A stretch of 35,579 nt of DNA. Origin: an uncultured Bacilli bacterium (lineage in GTDB: Bacteria; Bacillota_I; Bacilli_A; RF39; UBA660). Of this stretch, positions 1-8,900 are shown one piece after another (position 1 is the stretch's first letter; every line of letters starts with the position of its first letter). The notes under the pieces were generated by a model, which was given only the letters and a program-made list of their open reading frames with translations, made no database searches and was not told where the DNA came from. The stretch covers positions 1 to 35,579 of the forward strand of contig CALVID010000008.1 in assembly GCA_944329355.1 (NCBI GenBank), in the 5' to 3' direction. The translations under genes and the position numbers were made by a program.

Positions 1-68
1 TTATACTTTTTATGCATAGAATAATCTATGCGGTACTACTTACGAATAAGATGTGAGTAGTTAACCAA
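1..68. other. Host flank with several hairpins; possible 3' end of a structured RNA
   Basis: Two hairpins can be drawn: GCATAGA/TCTATGC around 15-31, and ACTACTTAC/GTGAGTAGT at about 35-61 (one G-T pair). If the element were excised at the 9-bp repeat, this sequence would lead directly into the terminator at 10378-10401, so it looks like the 3' portion of a transcribed RNA. The GGTAC and GTGAGTAG words recall the 3' half of 5S rRNA, but the extra hairpin does not fit. Identity is unknown and the start lies outside the window. Confidence 0.3.
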
Positions 69-77
69 CCCCCTGAA
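69..77. repeat. Left attachment core (attL), direct repeat CCCCCTGAA
   Basis: The same nine bases occur at 10369-10377 in the same orientation, 10,300 bp away, one copy at each end of the integrase-bearing element. The flanks of the two copies differ, as expected for attL and attR. In both copies the repeat is followed immediately by a terminator-like hairpin. A short core is normal for tyrosine integrases; the crossover could extend or be shorter. Confidence 0.6.
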
Positions 78-107
78 ATCCCGTCAGAAATGGCGGGATA
101 CTTTGTT
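78..107 (+). terminator. Element-borne terminator-like hairpin next to attL
   Basis: ATCCCGTC (78-85) pairs with GGCGGGAT (92-99), one G-T pair, with a 6-base loop, followed by ACTTTGTTT. It stands where the host terminator (now at 10378-10401) would have stood before integration, so the element appears to supply a replacement 3' end for the interrupted transcription unit. The T-run is imperfect. Confidence 0.5.
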
Positions 108-140
108 TATAAGGGCTTTATGCCATTTGATATATGTACT

Positions 141-160
141 AGGTACCCAAATAGGTACCC
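141..160 (+). repeat. Left pair of putative integrase arm-type sites
   Basis: AGGTACCC occurs at 141-148 and again at 153-160, a 12-bp period, just past the integrase stop. A matching pair with the same 12-bp period and orientation lies at 10234-10253 near the other end. Paired short direct repeats inside both ends are the usual layout of arm sites bound by the N-terminal domain of tyrosine integrases. Assignment is by position and symmetry only. Confidence 0.55.
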
Positions 161-163
161 ATT

Positions 164-1279
164 TTAATTTAGTTTGTCGATAATGTTTACAATTTCATTC
201 ATTTGATTTTTAAATAGATGAGAATAAGTGTTTAAGGTCTCATCTATTTTTGTATGTCCTAAATACTTTGCAACTACATTTATTGTTGCACCACTATTAA
301 TTAAAAGGGATGCGCAACTATGTCTAAAATCGTGTATTCTAATTTGTTTAACTTCTGCTAACTCACAATTTTTATTTTTCCTACATCTAAGTTTTCCATT
401 AGTAATTGGATCGGTATCGCCAAATAAATACCAGTCATCATTAAAACCATAATGTTTTTTTGAAACTTCATATAATTTTTTCATATCTTCAACTAATACT
501 TTAGGCATTGGAATATTTCTTATACTAGATTTTGTTTTAGGTGTTGTTACAATATATGGTTTCTTTTCATCGCCTTGAGTAGCAACAATATTTTTATTAA
601 TACTTAAATATTGATTATCAAAATCTATATCTTTCCAAGTAAGACCTCTAAGTTCACCACGACGAAGTCCACAATAATATAAAGTTTCAAATAATGTTTT
701 AAATAAAATATCTTCTTCTACAGAAATAAATTTTTTAAATTCATCATAAGTAAAAAATAACATTTCTTTAGGCATTTCATTTGGATCAGTAAAATTAGTC
801 ATTTTATTATAGGTTGCAGTAAAGTTAAAATTATACCATTTAGTAGCAAAGTTTAATAATTCTTTAAAAAATTTAAATAGATGATTTTTATGATTAGTAG
901 TATATCCATAAGAATTTATTTGCTTTTTCCATTTTTCAAAGTGTTCAATATTAAAATCTTTTAATTTAACATTATCTAAGTCTTTGAAGAACTTTTCTCT
1001 GTCACGATAAGTCTTTAGAGTAGTATATTTTACTTTATCTTCTTTATAAGCATAGAATAGAGTATATAAATCTTTAAAAGTCATATTACGATCTTTATCA
1101 CTTCTTTCACTATTAATAGTTAAAAACTCTCTTTCGGCTTTTAATGCTTCAGTTTTAGTGAAAAATTTCTTTGATTTATATTTTCTTCTACTACCATCTA
1201 AATTTTTAACATAGTCATAAAATATCCATTTACGACCATCTTTTGTCCACTCATTTTTATCTAATAATTTAACTGCCAT
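164..1279 (-). CDS. int: Tyrosine recombinase (phage/ICE-type integrase)
   Basis: This 371-residue protein catalyses site-specific integration and excision of the element. The N-terminal 60 residues, rich in basic and aromatic residues, look like an arm-binding domain; a SAM-like core-binding domain spans about 65-165. The catalytic domain shows R206 (GLRRGE), a lysine at K248 or K250 (TPKTKSSIR), H316 and R319 (HDFRHSC), H342 (LGHT) and the nucleophile Y352 (TYSHL), so the active site is intact. Start ATG at 1279 follows a good AAGGAGG. It overlaps the end of the upstream ATPase gene by 11 bp, so the two are co-transcribed and probably translationally coupled. The gene ends about 85 bp from the left attachment core, the usual position for an integrase. 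Confidence 0.95.
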   Translation of the reverse strand: MAVKLLDKNEWTKDGRKWIFYDYVKNLDGSRRKYKSKKFFTKTEALKAEREFLTINSERSDKDRNMTFKDLYTLFYAYKEDKVKYTTLKTYRDREKFFKDLDNVKLKDFNIEHFEKWKKQINSYGYTTNHKNHLFKFFKELLNFATKWYNFNFTATYNKMTNFTDPNEMPKEMLFFTYDEFKKFISVEEDILFKTLFETLYYCGLRRGELRGLTWKDIDFDNQYLSINKNIVATQGDEKKPYIVTTPKTKSSIRNIPMPKVLVEDMKKLYEVSKKHYGFNDDWYLFGDTDPITNGKLRCRKNKNCELAEVKQIRIHDFRHSCASLLINSGATINVVAKYLGHTKIDETLNTYSHLFKNQMNEIVNIIDKLN

Positions 1280-2282
1280 AATTTTCCTCCTTATCAGAAT
1301 TATTGCTATTACTTACTGAAAAAATATCATTAGTAAGCATTTCTAGAGGTTCCTTATATTTAGCAGTATATAATCTTTCTGTTGCAGTCCTTTTACATTC
1401 TATAAACAATCCCAATCTCTCTAATTCTTCTTTATTACTCGAAATTAATTTACCTAAAACAGGTGGAGTAATAAATAAATTTAATTTACTAACCATTTCA
1501 GAAATAGTAAAAGTAAATTCCTTTTTATTAATCGCATATTTTAAAAATTGAATTAAATTTGGATTAAGGGTTTCTTTTGATTCTTCATCAATTATTAGTG
1601 TTAAGTTATCAGTTCTTTTCAATACGTAATCTTTACTTGGATAATCTCTACTTTCATAACTTAAATAAAAGGTTGATTTAATATTTTCATCTTGTTTTAA
1701 GGCAAGTTTACCATCTACGCAAGTATCAATAGCAGTACTTCCTAAAGATTTTCCTTTACGATTTAAATGATGAACAATAATGATAGAAACTTTATAATCA
1801 TTACATAATTTACGAAGTTGTGGAAATATTTTTTGACTCATATCTTGATAATTGTTTAATTCGTAATAACTTCCAAAGTTTATTCCATTAAACATATCAA
1901 TAAATACTAATTTTCCATTATATTTTTCTTTAAATTCACTTATTTCTTTTTCTACTTTTAATATACTTATATGTGTCATATTGTCTTCTGGAAAAGTATA
2001 TAAGAATTTATTTTCTTCTAAATTACATTTCATAAAATTAATACGACTAATAGTTTCTGATGGATTCATTTCAGTGCTTAAATATAATACTGATGTTTTA
2101 TTAGTATTTAAATTTAAGAAGGGAATACCATTGCAAACAGAATTAGCAATTTGAAGGGCAAGAGCAGATTTACCAACTTTTGCTTCTCCAAGTAAGCAGT
2201 ATAAACCATTTTCTCTAATCATATTTTCAATTATATAATTAATATCGACAATACTATTTTTTAATTCTTCAATAGTTTTCAT
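1269..2282 (-). CDS. RepA/RecA-like AAA ATPase, probable replicative helicase of the element
   Basis: A 337-residue protein with Walker A GEAKVGKSA (about residues 32-40), Walker B KLVFIDM, and a following IIIVHHLNRKGKSLGS segment typical of the hexameric RepA-like helicase branch of RecA-fold ATPases (AAA_25 type). The C-terminal 90 residues are predicted helical and could be a winged-helix DNA-binding part. In related elements such proteins unwind or load replication proteins at the element origin; function here is inferred. It sits between the DUF3173 gene (13 bp upstream) and int (11-bp overlap), forming the leftward replication/integration operon. A role in DNA packaging is unlikely because no structural genes are present. 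Confidence 0.75.
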   Translation of the reverse strand: MKTIEELKNSIVDINYIIENMIRENGLYCLLGEAKVGKSALALQIANSVCNGIPFLNLNTNKTSVLYLSTEMNPSETISRINFMKCNLEENKFLYTFPEDNMTHISILKVEKEISEFKEKYNGKLVFIDMFNGINFGSYYELNNYQDMSQKIFPQLRKLCNDYKVSIIIVHHLNRKGKSLGSTAIDTCVDGKLALKQDENIKSTFYLSYESRDYPSKDYVLKRTDNLTLIIDEESKETLNPNLIQFLKYAINKKEFTFTISEMVSKLNLFITPPVLGKLISSNKEELERLGLFIECKRTATERLYTAKYKEPLEMLTNDIFSVSNSNNSDKEENYGS

Positions 2283-2295
2283 TTATAATTCCTTT

Positions 2296-2532
2296 CTATA
2301 ATTTTTCTTTAGCCATCTTTTCTAAATAATTGATGTTTATTTTTAGTTTATTGACTACTTCAATCATTGGTAATCTATTATTTGGCAGAGTATAACCTTT
2401 ATTTATTAGGTCATTTTTTATCTCTCTTCTAAGTTTAACTGCATTATTTTTACCTATTTCAGCAAGTTTCATTAAATCATCAAGATTACACCATTGCTTT
2501 GAAATAAGTTTTAAAGTTTCTCTAGCATCCAT
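2296..2532 (-). CDS. DUF3173-type small DNA-binding protein, probable excisionase
   Basis: A basic 78-residue protein with a helix-turn-helix-like pattern (NLDDLMKLAEIGKNNAVKLR, then INKGYTLPNNRLPMIEV). The DDL-K-G-K-A-...-KGY-...-N-R-P--V spacing resembles the DUF3173 family, found beside tyrosine integrases in Firmicute integrative elements, where an excisionase or directionality role is presumed. It is the first gene of the leftward operon with the ATPase and int, preceded by AAAGGAGG. Its promoter region holds two operators shared with the divergent XRE repressor, so excision genes are probably kept off in the integrated state. The family match rests on pattern recognition of a short protein. 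Confidence 0.6.
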   Translation of the reverse strand: MDARETLKLISKQWCNLDDLMKLAEIGKNNAVKLRREIKNDLINKGYTLPNNRLPMIEVVNKLKININYLEKMAKEKL

Positions 2533-2613
2533 ATAAACTATCCTCCTTTCGTTTAGACTCTAGATATAAATATATCTATGTACAATGATTACCAACTAAA
2601 GAAAGAAATTATA

Positions 2614-2725
2614 TTGTGAGCAATACTCACAATTAAATGATATCATTTATTATTAATTAATGTCAATACTTTTTGTGAGTTTTAATCACAAAAATATTGT
2701 TGAATAATCTTATTTATGGTAAAAT
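2614..2725. promoter_or_regulatory. Divergent control region: two 19-bp operators and two promoters
   Basis: Operator 1 at 2614-2632 is a perfect 7-bp inverted repeat TTGTGAG-N5-CTCACAA. Operator 2 at 2673-2691 has the same layout with one mismatch (TTGTGAG-N5-ATCACAA). Centres are 59 bp apart. Rightward promoter for the XRE gene: TTGTTG at 2697-2702, 17-bp spacer, TAAAAT at 2720-2725 with an extended TG. Leftward promoter: TTGACA read from 2666 to 2661, 18-bp spacer, TATCAT at 2642-2637. Operator 1 lies about where the leftward transcript starts and operator 2 lies between the two -35 boxes. This is the arrangement of a lysogeny-type switch. The repressor is presumably the adjacent XRE protein. 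Confidence 0.75.
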
Positions 2726-2757
2726 TAATATAGAAAAGCAAAAAGAGGTGTAGTTTA

Positions 2758-3285
2758 ATGAACAATAAAACTTTAGCTAGTGTAGTAAAAGGTGCTAGAG
2801 AAAAAATTAATATATCTCAAAGAGAGTTATCAAGAATAACTGGTATAGATAATAATACAATTGCTAAAATTGAAAAAGGTGAAAGAAAGAAACCTAATGT
2901 ATTATCTTTAAAGAAGTTAAGTTCAGTATTAAATCTATCTTTAGAGGTGTTAATGGAACTATGTGAGTATAGTAAAGAAGAAATAGAATCAACAGTTAAT
3001 AATTCCTATAGTAGTATGGTTATTAAGCCTGAAAATGCTCCAATTTTAGTTCTTGATGATATAGTTAATCAAATGCAGGATGAATTATATATCAAAATGG
3101 TTATTAAGGAATTATTAGATAATTGTGATTTAGAGGAATTAAACTTTATTTCTAAATTAAATAAAAAAGATAAAAATAGAGTTATTAAAATAATGAAAAA
3201 TTATATTAAAAATAATGAAAAAGATATTAAAAATCAAAAAGAATCAATTGATGATTTAACTAAATTACTGACTGATAATAATTAG
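2758..3285 (+). CDS. XRE-family transcriptional repressor of the element
   Basis: A 175-residue protein. Residues 6-65 form an HTH_3 domain (REKINISQRELSRITGIDNN with a following recognition helix and IEKGERKKPNVLSL). The C-terminal half is highly charged and helical, with no metalloprotease or peptidase motif, so induction by self-cleavage or ImmA-type cleavage is not evident. Start ATG at 2758 follows AGAGGTG. It is divergent from the excisionase-ATPase-int operon and has two matching operators in its promoter, so it most likely represses that operon and controls itself. Because the methyltransferase follows, it could alternatively act as a restriction-modification controller protein, but at 175 residues it is larger than typical C proteins (about 80-100). 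Confidence 0.85.
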   Translation: MNNKTLASVVKGAREKINISQRELSRITGIDNNTIAKIEKGERKKPNVLSLKKLSSVLNLSLEVLMELCEYSKEEIESTVNNSYSSMVIKPENAPILVLDDIVNQMQDELYIKMVIKELLDNCDLEELNFISKLNKKDKNRVIKIMKNYIKNNEKDIKNQKESIDDLTKLLTDNN

Positions 3286-3300
3286 TTATTTTAGTTAGTA

Positions 3301-3364
3301 ATGACAATATGACAAGAATTATAGATATATAGGTAGGGTGTAATAGAGGTGTCATTGCTGTCAT
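3301..3364. repeat. Cluster of four TGACA/TGTCA half-sites able to form a hairpin
   Basis: ATGACA at 3301-3306 and again at 3309-3314 faces TGTCAT at 3350-3355 and 3359-3364, giving two nested pairs with a small internal asymmetry. It lies after the XRE gene and just outside the left large inverted repeat. It could be an operator with four half-sites or the remnant of the XRE gene's native terminator (there is no T-run). Function unknown. Confidence 0.35.
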
Positions 3365-3380
3365 ATAAGTATAAATTATA

Positions 3381-3439
3381 TGTCTAGCCAGCACTGAATT
3401 TGTATAGTCACAAATTCCAATGTGGGAAAACCCAAGCCC
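3381..3439 (+). repeat. Left structured inverted repeat (IR-L) bounding the restriction/ATPase cassette
   Basis: The first 24 bases (3381-3404, beginning TGTCTAGCCAGC) are an exact inverted copy of 9425-9448. Similarity continues inward for about 35 more bases. Two hairpins form within it: GAATTTGT (3396-3403) with ACAAATTC (3410-3417), and TGGG (3423-3426) with CCCA (3431-3434). The right copy keeps both hairpins with changed loops and a longer second stem, which is evidence that structure is conserved. It lies 24 bp ahead of the methyltransferase promoter. It resembles a transposon or recombination end, but no family was recognised. Confidence 0.8.
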
Positions 3440-3462
3440 TTAGTAAAAAATGGTGTTTTTTG

Positions 3463-3471
3463 TGTTATAAT
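3463..3471 (+). promoter_or_regulatory. Extended -10 promoter for the methyltransferase operon
   Basis: TGTTATAAT (TG at 3463-3464, TATAAT at 3466-3471) fits an extended -10 sigma-A promoter with no clear -35. It lies inside the inverted-repeat cassette, so the cassette carries its own promoter. Transcription would begin near 3478, ahead of the GAGGTGAT ribosome-binding site at about 3491-3498. Confidence 0.55.
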
Positions 3472-3503
3472 TATATAAGAATTAAAAGTAGTGAGGTGAT
3501 AAT

Positions 3504-4442
3504 ATGGCAAACTTTAAATTTATAGATTTATTTGCGGGAATAGGAGGAATTAGGAGACCTTATCAAAAATTAGGTGGGAAATGTGTTTTTTCATCTGAAA
3601 TTGATAAATTTGCAGTGAAAACTTATGAGGCAAATTGGGGAGAAACACCAAGTGGAGATATAACTCAAATAGAAGCAAAAGATATTCCAGCATTTGATAT
3701 ATTATTAGCAGGATTTCCTTGTCAGGCTTTTTCGATTGCAGGGAAAAGGAAAGGCTTTGATGATACAAGAGGAACTATGTTTTTTGAAGTAGAACGTATT
3801 TTAGAGTATCACAAACCAAAGTGTTTTATGCTTGAAAATGTTAAAGGATTATTGAGTCATGACAAAGGTAATACTTTTAGAGTTATGAAAGATATTCTTG
3901 AAAAAAAGTTAGATTATAAAATTTATTACAAAGTTTTAAATGCAAAGGATTTTGGAGTTCCTCAAAATAGAGAAAGAATAATTATTGTTGGATTTAAAAA
4001 TCATAATATTAATTTTGAATTTCCAGAACCAACAGGAGAAAAGACAAGACTTGGTGACATTTTAGAAAAAAATGTGGATTTAAAATATACGATATCTGAT
4101 AAAATTTGGGAAAGTCATCAAAGAAGAAAAGAACAACATAGAGCCAAAGGTAATGGCTTTGGTTATAGTTTATTTAATGAAGATTCTGAATATACTAGTA
4201 CCATTTCTGCTAGATATTATAAAGATGGGTCCGAAATATTAGTTGAACAAAAAAATGCTAATCCAAGACGTTTAACACCACGTGAAGCAGCAAGATTACA
4301 AGGGTTTCCTGATGATTTTAAACTGGTAGTAAGCGATTTACAATGTTATAAACAATTTGGTAATTCTGTTCCAACAAAAATGATAGAAGCAGTTGCAAAT
4401 AAAGTAATAGATGCTTTGAAAGAAGGTGGAGAAATTGATTAA
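3504..4442 (+). CDS. C5-cytosine DNA methyltransferase (Dcm family)
   Basis: The 312-residue enzyme transfers a methyl group from S-adenosylmethionine to carbon 5 of cytosine in a target site, protecting DNA from the adjacent nuclease. All key motifs are present in order: I DLFAGIGG (8-15), IV GFPCQAFS with catalytic C73, VI ENVKGL with E111, VIII QNRERI (154-159), IX RRLTPREAARLQGFP (255-269), X QFGNSV (284-289). The target-recognition region (about 195-250) contains AKGNGFGY and ISARYYKDGSEIL, resembling Dcm/EcoRII-type methyltransferases that read CCWGG or CCNGG; specificity is inference. Start ATG with GAGGTGAT. The stop overlaps the start of the endonuclease gene, so the pair is one operon. 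Confidence 0.95.
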   Translation: MANFKFIDLFAGIGGIRRPYQKLGGKCVFSSEIDKFAVKTYEANWGETPSGDITQIEAKDIPAFDILLAGFPCQAFSIAGKRKGFDDTRGTMFFEVERILEYHKPKCFMLENVKGLLSHDKGNTFRVMKDILEKKLDYKIYYKVLNAKDFGVPQNRERIIIVGFKNHNINFEFPEPTGEKTRLGDILEKNVDLKYTISDKIWESHQRRKEQHRAKGNGFGYSLFNEDSEYTSTISARYYKDGSEILVEQKNANPRRLTPREAARLQGFPDDFKLVVSDLQCYKQFGNSVPTKMIEAVANKVIDALKEGGEID

Positions 4443-5547
4443 ACTTTTTAGTTCGAAGAAGGAACAACAGATATCTAATAATAAGATAGAAATAACAGAA
4501 GTAGTATATAATAATAACTTACAATTTTATACAATTTTAAAATTATTAATAAAATGCAAGTTATCGGATAAACAATTAATTTTATTACAAGATGTTTTAT
4601 TAAAAAATACAAAAGTATCTGATAGAATATTATTACAAAAGATTTTATTAAGTAACAATGAAATTGCAACAGAAGGAACTCAAAAATATGAAGATTTATG
4701 TATGCTAATTAATACTTTGGAACATTCAAATATTATTATGTGGAAGGATATGCTAGATATATCTGTTGAATTGATGTTAATAAAAGATTTAATATTACAA
4801 GAATCAAAAGCATATGCTAATAATCAATATAAAGAAGTAATAAGTCAATTAAATGATAAATTAAGTTTAGAGTGTGATATGTCAAAGTTGAGTTTACCAT
4901 ATGGTCAAAGAGTAATAAGTTCATTATTAGTTTTTGCATTAACAGATAATAATAGAAAAAACGAATTTATTTTAGAATCGAGTGGTAAATCTGTTAGGGA
5001 ATTTAGTGATAAAATTTCAAAAATTGTTAATAATTATGAAATAAATTGTAACAATATGTTTTCATTGATTATGACTGAAAGTGTTAATCAAAGTATAATT
5101 TCAGACGCTGGTCAATCATATGAAAGTAGAGTTGAAGAAAAGTTACTTCCAATTGTTGATAAACTTAATGGACATTCTCATGATAGTAAAATCTCTTCAG
5201 TCGAATATGATTTTACATTTGAATTAAATGATGTAAAATGTGGAATAAGTGCTAAAAGAACCTTAAGAGAAAGATATAAACAAAATTTTGAAGATGTAGA
5301 GTTATTAGATGTAGATTTTATGTTTTTAATTACATTGGGAATTGATTTGAATGAAGATAAATTAAATAATATTCTTCAAAAAAAAGGAATTTATGTTATT
5401 GTGGCTCAAGAGGTATATGAATCTAAAGAATACTTAAAAAATAATAGTAGAGTAATTTCTTCAGAAAAATTAGATAGAGAGTGCTTATTAAACTTAACTT
5501 CATTAAAATATTTATCAGAAGAAGAAATGAAGAGTATTGTAGGATGA
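4426..5547 (+). CDS. Type II restriction endonuclease, PD-(D/E)XK fold
   Basis: A 373-residue protein overlapping the methyltransferase gene by 17 bp. Its C-terminal half carries a likely nuclease core: AGQSYESRVEEKL with E233, then EYDF with D262, then SAKRTLRERYKQ (275-286) with K277. The last segment resembles the K-T-x-R/K-E-R-W block of EcoRII-C/PspGI/SsoII-type enzymes, which agrees with the Dcm-like neighbour. The N-terminal 200 residues are helical and unrecognised; they may be a recognition or effector domain as in EcoRII. The start is ambiguous: GTG at 4426, or TTG at 4435, which has the better AGGTGGAG spacing; no early ATG exists. The stop overlaps the ASCH gene by 4 bp. Confidence 0.8.
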   Translation: MEKLIKLFSSKKEQQISNNKIEITEVVYNNNLQFYTILKLLIKCKLSDKQLILLQDVLLKNTKVSDRILLQKILLSNNEIATEGTQKYEDLCMLINTLEHSNIIMWKDMLDISVELMLIKDLILQESKAYANNQYKEVISQLNDKLSLECDMSKLSLPYGQRVISSLLVFALTDNNRKNEFILESSGKSVREFSDKISKIVNNYEINCNNMFSLIMTESVNQSIISDAGQSYESRVEEKLLPIVDKLNGHSHDSKISSVEYDFTFELNDVKCGISAKRTLRERYKQNFEDVELLDVDFMFLITLGIDLNEDKLNNILQKKGIYVIVAQEVYESKEYLKNNSRVISSEKLDRECLLNLTSLKYLSEEEMKSIVG

Positions 5548-5918
5548 AAGTAATTACATTAAAACAACCATGGGCAACATTAGTGGCTGAAGGATTAAAA
5601 AAATACGAATTTAGAAGTTGGAAGTTTAATTATAGAGGAGAAATTTTAATTCATGCTGGTAAAGGTATAGATAAAGAGGCAATGAAAAAATTTGAACATC
5701 TTAACCTTAATTATCCACATTCAAAAATAATAGCAAAAGTAAAAATTTTAGATTGTATTGAATTGAATGATGAAATCAACAAGAAAATAATTGAAGAAAA
5801 TGAATTGATTTATGGATATAAATATGATAGAACTGGATATGCATGGAAATTAGAGTTAATTGAAAAAATAAATGATGAAACAACAGTGTCTGGTAAACAG
5901 GGAATATGGAATATTTGA
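5544..5918 (+). CDS. ASCH-domain protein linked to the restriction-modification genes
   Basis: A 124-residue protein that is almost entirely an ASCH domain: ITLKQPWATLVAEGLKKYEF at residues 4-23, then YRGEILIHAGK, and the closing GYAWKLE with a WNI tail. ASCH is a PUA-like beta-barrel that binds nucleic acid; some members hydrolyse N4-acetylcytidine. Whether this one is an enzyme or a reader of modified bases cannot be told. Start ATG at 5544 overlaps the nuclease stop (ATGA), a classical translational coupling; an in-frame start 63 bp upstream lacks a ribosome-binding site and would add residues foreign to the family. Co-operonic placement suggests a regulatory or modified-base role in the defence module. 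Confidence 0.85.
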   Translation: MKVITLKQPWATLVAEGLKKYEFRSWKFNYRGEILIHAGKGIDKEAMKKFEHLNLNYPHSKIIAKVKILDCIELNDEINKKIIEENELIYGYKYDRTGYAWKLELIEKINDETTVSGKQGIWNI

Positions 5919-5926
5919 AAGAATAA

Positions 5927-5972
5927 AAAGGGCGTTAGTATAAATTTTTAAGTTTTACTACGCTCTTTTAAT
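5927..5972 (+). terminator. Terminator or attenuator between ASCH and the ATPase gene
   Basis: AAAGGGCG followed by TAGTA pairs with TACTA and CGCTCTTT across an A/T-rich loop, ending in TTTT near 5970. The stem has one G-T pair and one bulged base. It would end or reduce transcription of the restriction-modification operon before the large ATPase gene, so the ATPase may be expressed at a different level. Confidence 0.6.
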
Positions 5973-5989
5973 GTGAATTGGAGGTAAAA

Positions 5990-8900
5990 ATGAATAAATC
6001 AAAAATAAATAAGGATAAAAAGGAAGTACTAACATTGTCTCCTAAAATTATATCAAATGAAATAAATGAAAAATACATTAAAAAATTAGATGAATTATTA
6101 AATTTAAAAAACTGTAAAAATATTGCTCTTATCGGAAACTATGGTAGTGGAAAGAGTAGTATTATAAAAACATTTTTTGATGAAAAAAAGGAGTATAATG
6201 ATAAATCGTTAACAGTTACAATTGGTTCTTATATAGTAGATGATGATGTAGTTAGTGAACAAGAAGATAATAAAATATCAACAAAAGAACAAAAATTGGT
6301 TAATAGAGTAGAGGAATCAATTTTAAAGCAAATAATATATAGAAAAAGATTTTCAAAGTTTCCTAAATCATCATTAATAAGATACGACAAGGAAACATGG
6401 CATAAAAAGGTTTTTTTTACATTTATTATTTTATATGTTATTTGGTTTGTCGTTTATTATTTATATAAATACTACAATAAAAGTATTTTATCATTTGGAA
6501 AACTATATAATTTTTTTGGTTTAAATGGCATTGTTATGTTGTTAATTTTGATGTTCTTCGTTTTCAAAATTGTTATACTTGTTGTTAATAAGATAAGAAT
6601 AAATAAAATAAAGGTCAAGGATTGTGAATTAGAATTGCATCATGACACAAATTCTTTATTTAGTAGATATTTATCAGAAATAGTTTATTATTTTCAAATT
6701 ACTAAATATGATTTGGTTATATTTGAAGATTTAGATAGATTTCCACCGGATGTTGCACTAAAAGTAATTCAAGAATTAAAAGAATTAAACACTATACTAA
6801 ATACTAGTTATGGTATAAAAAAAATAGTATTTGTATATGCAATAAAAGATAATTTATTTGAAAAGGTTGAGGATAAAAATAAGTTTTATGATTATAACCT
6901 TTCCGTTTTACCTATATCAACAGCATTTAATTCGGAATTAAATCTAATTGGTCTTTTAAAAGATCAAAATGTTTATAATGACTTATCAGCAAAAGTTATC
7001 AGTGTCGTTTCAAAATATATATTTGATATGAGAACACTAATAAATATAGTAAATGACTATTGTTTATTTAAGGAAGTAACTAATACTAAAAACTACGATA
7101 GACTATTTGCAATGGTGGTATTTAAAAATTATTATTATCGAGATTACAATTGGATGTTTTCTGATATAAAGAAAGATGTTATTAAAAATATGTTTATAAC
7201 TTGTGAAGAAAAAAGAGAAGAATTATTATCTGATTTAGATAAACAGAAAAATGAAATTTTAGAATCCATTGATAAAATTAAAAATGAATTTTTAGATAAC
7301 AGCAGGCAATTAAAAGAACTACTTTTAGTGCATAATATTTATGCAAATGGAAGCAGTAGTTATAACGTAGACTATTATTATTTGAACACAAGTGAACAAT
7401 ATCCAATAATTAAGTTTTTGAATGACGATTTTGATATAAATTTACTTAAAGATAATAGTTTTTCATTAAGAAAAAGTAATGGAAATAGAATTTCTGAAGT
7501 TGAAGTCTTTAAAGAATTTGGCTCAAAAGAAGAATTTTTAGAAAGATATAATAATTTAAACAATGAAGATAGAATTTTACAATTGGAAACGGAATTAAAA
7601 AAAATAAATACTCAGAAAGAGGAAATAAAAACTAAAGGGATTAACGAAGTGTTTAAACAATATTTTATAAAAAATGAATTAAAACTTTCTTCTGATAATA
7701 GCTTGTTGTATGATTTGATTAAAGAACATTTCATTACTCAAGATTATATGGATTATATAACTTCTCCAGTAGTATTTAAAAATCAAAATAATTCTGAATC
7801 GTTGATGTATAGTGATAGTGAGTTTTTGATGAATGTTAGACAACAAAAGTATTCATTTGATATTAAACTAACTGGGTTTCAGACTATATTAGATTTATTA
7901 AAAGATGATTTTGATTCGCCATATGTATTAAACTATGATTTATTTAATTATCTATTAGATAATAAACTAGATTTATATATAGATGAAATGATTTCTCAAT
8001 ATGAAGTTATTGATAATAAGAAATTAATTTTTTTAATTAATTTTTTTAAAAAACATCCTGATAAAATTAACTATATATTTAGTAAATTAAAATTAAAAAA
8101 GTATGATATATGGGAAGCTTTTACAAGTAATTATGATACATTATCTGATGAAGATGGTAAATATTTATTAACAAATATCCTTTTTCAAATTGATTATATA
8201 GAATGCATAAGAGATATTGACTCATTAAGAAAATTTATAGAGGATAAATTTATATCTGGTAATGACAATATAAATGAATTGTTTGAAAATCAAAATGTGC
8301 GACAAAATATTTTACGTATTAATCCTCGCATTAAAGAAATAATGATATTTAATGAAAATAATTATGATTTTATTTATAAAAATAATTTATATTCATTTAG
8401 TATAAAAAACATTTGTAGAATAATTGGTAAAGAGGAAATTAATTTTATTGAATTACAATTAGATTCTAAAAATTATTTGTTATATGAATATATAAAAGAA
8501 AATCTAAAAATTTTTTGTGAAGAATATTACATAAATAAGCAAGTGAAGTTTGATATACCAGATTTAATTAATTTTATCATTAATGATAAAACAATTAAAA
8601 TTTCTATTAAAAAGATAGTATATGAAAGGGAAATATTTAAATTACGAAGTATAGATAATGTAGAAAAAGAATTGTATCAGTTGTTAGTAATATATGATCA
8701 TTTAAATGTAAGTTGGAAAAATATAATTGATTTATATAAAGAAATTGATACAAATTTGTTATTTGAATATACTAACAAAAATCTTAGCAAATTACTTAAT
8801 AGGGTTATTCCTACTGAAAATGAAAATAAGAAAAAATCATTTTTTAAAAAATATATTTTATATTTAATAAAAATTGATTTGAAAAACACTGAAAGTATTA

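Noticed and set aside
1-68. 3' half of a 5S rRNA gene
   Set aside because: GGTAC, GTGAGTAG and a closing ACCAA are suggestive, but the added hairpin at about 15-31 does not fit the 5S fold and the 5' half is outside the window. Kept only as an unidentified structured flank.
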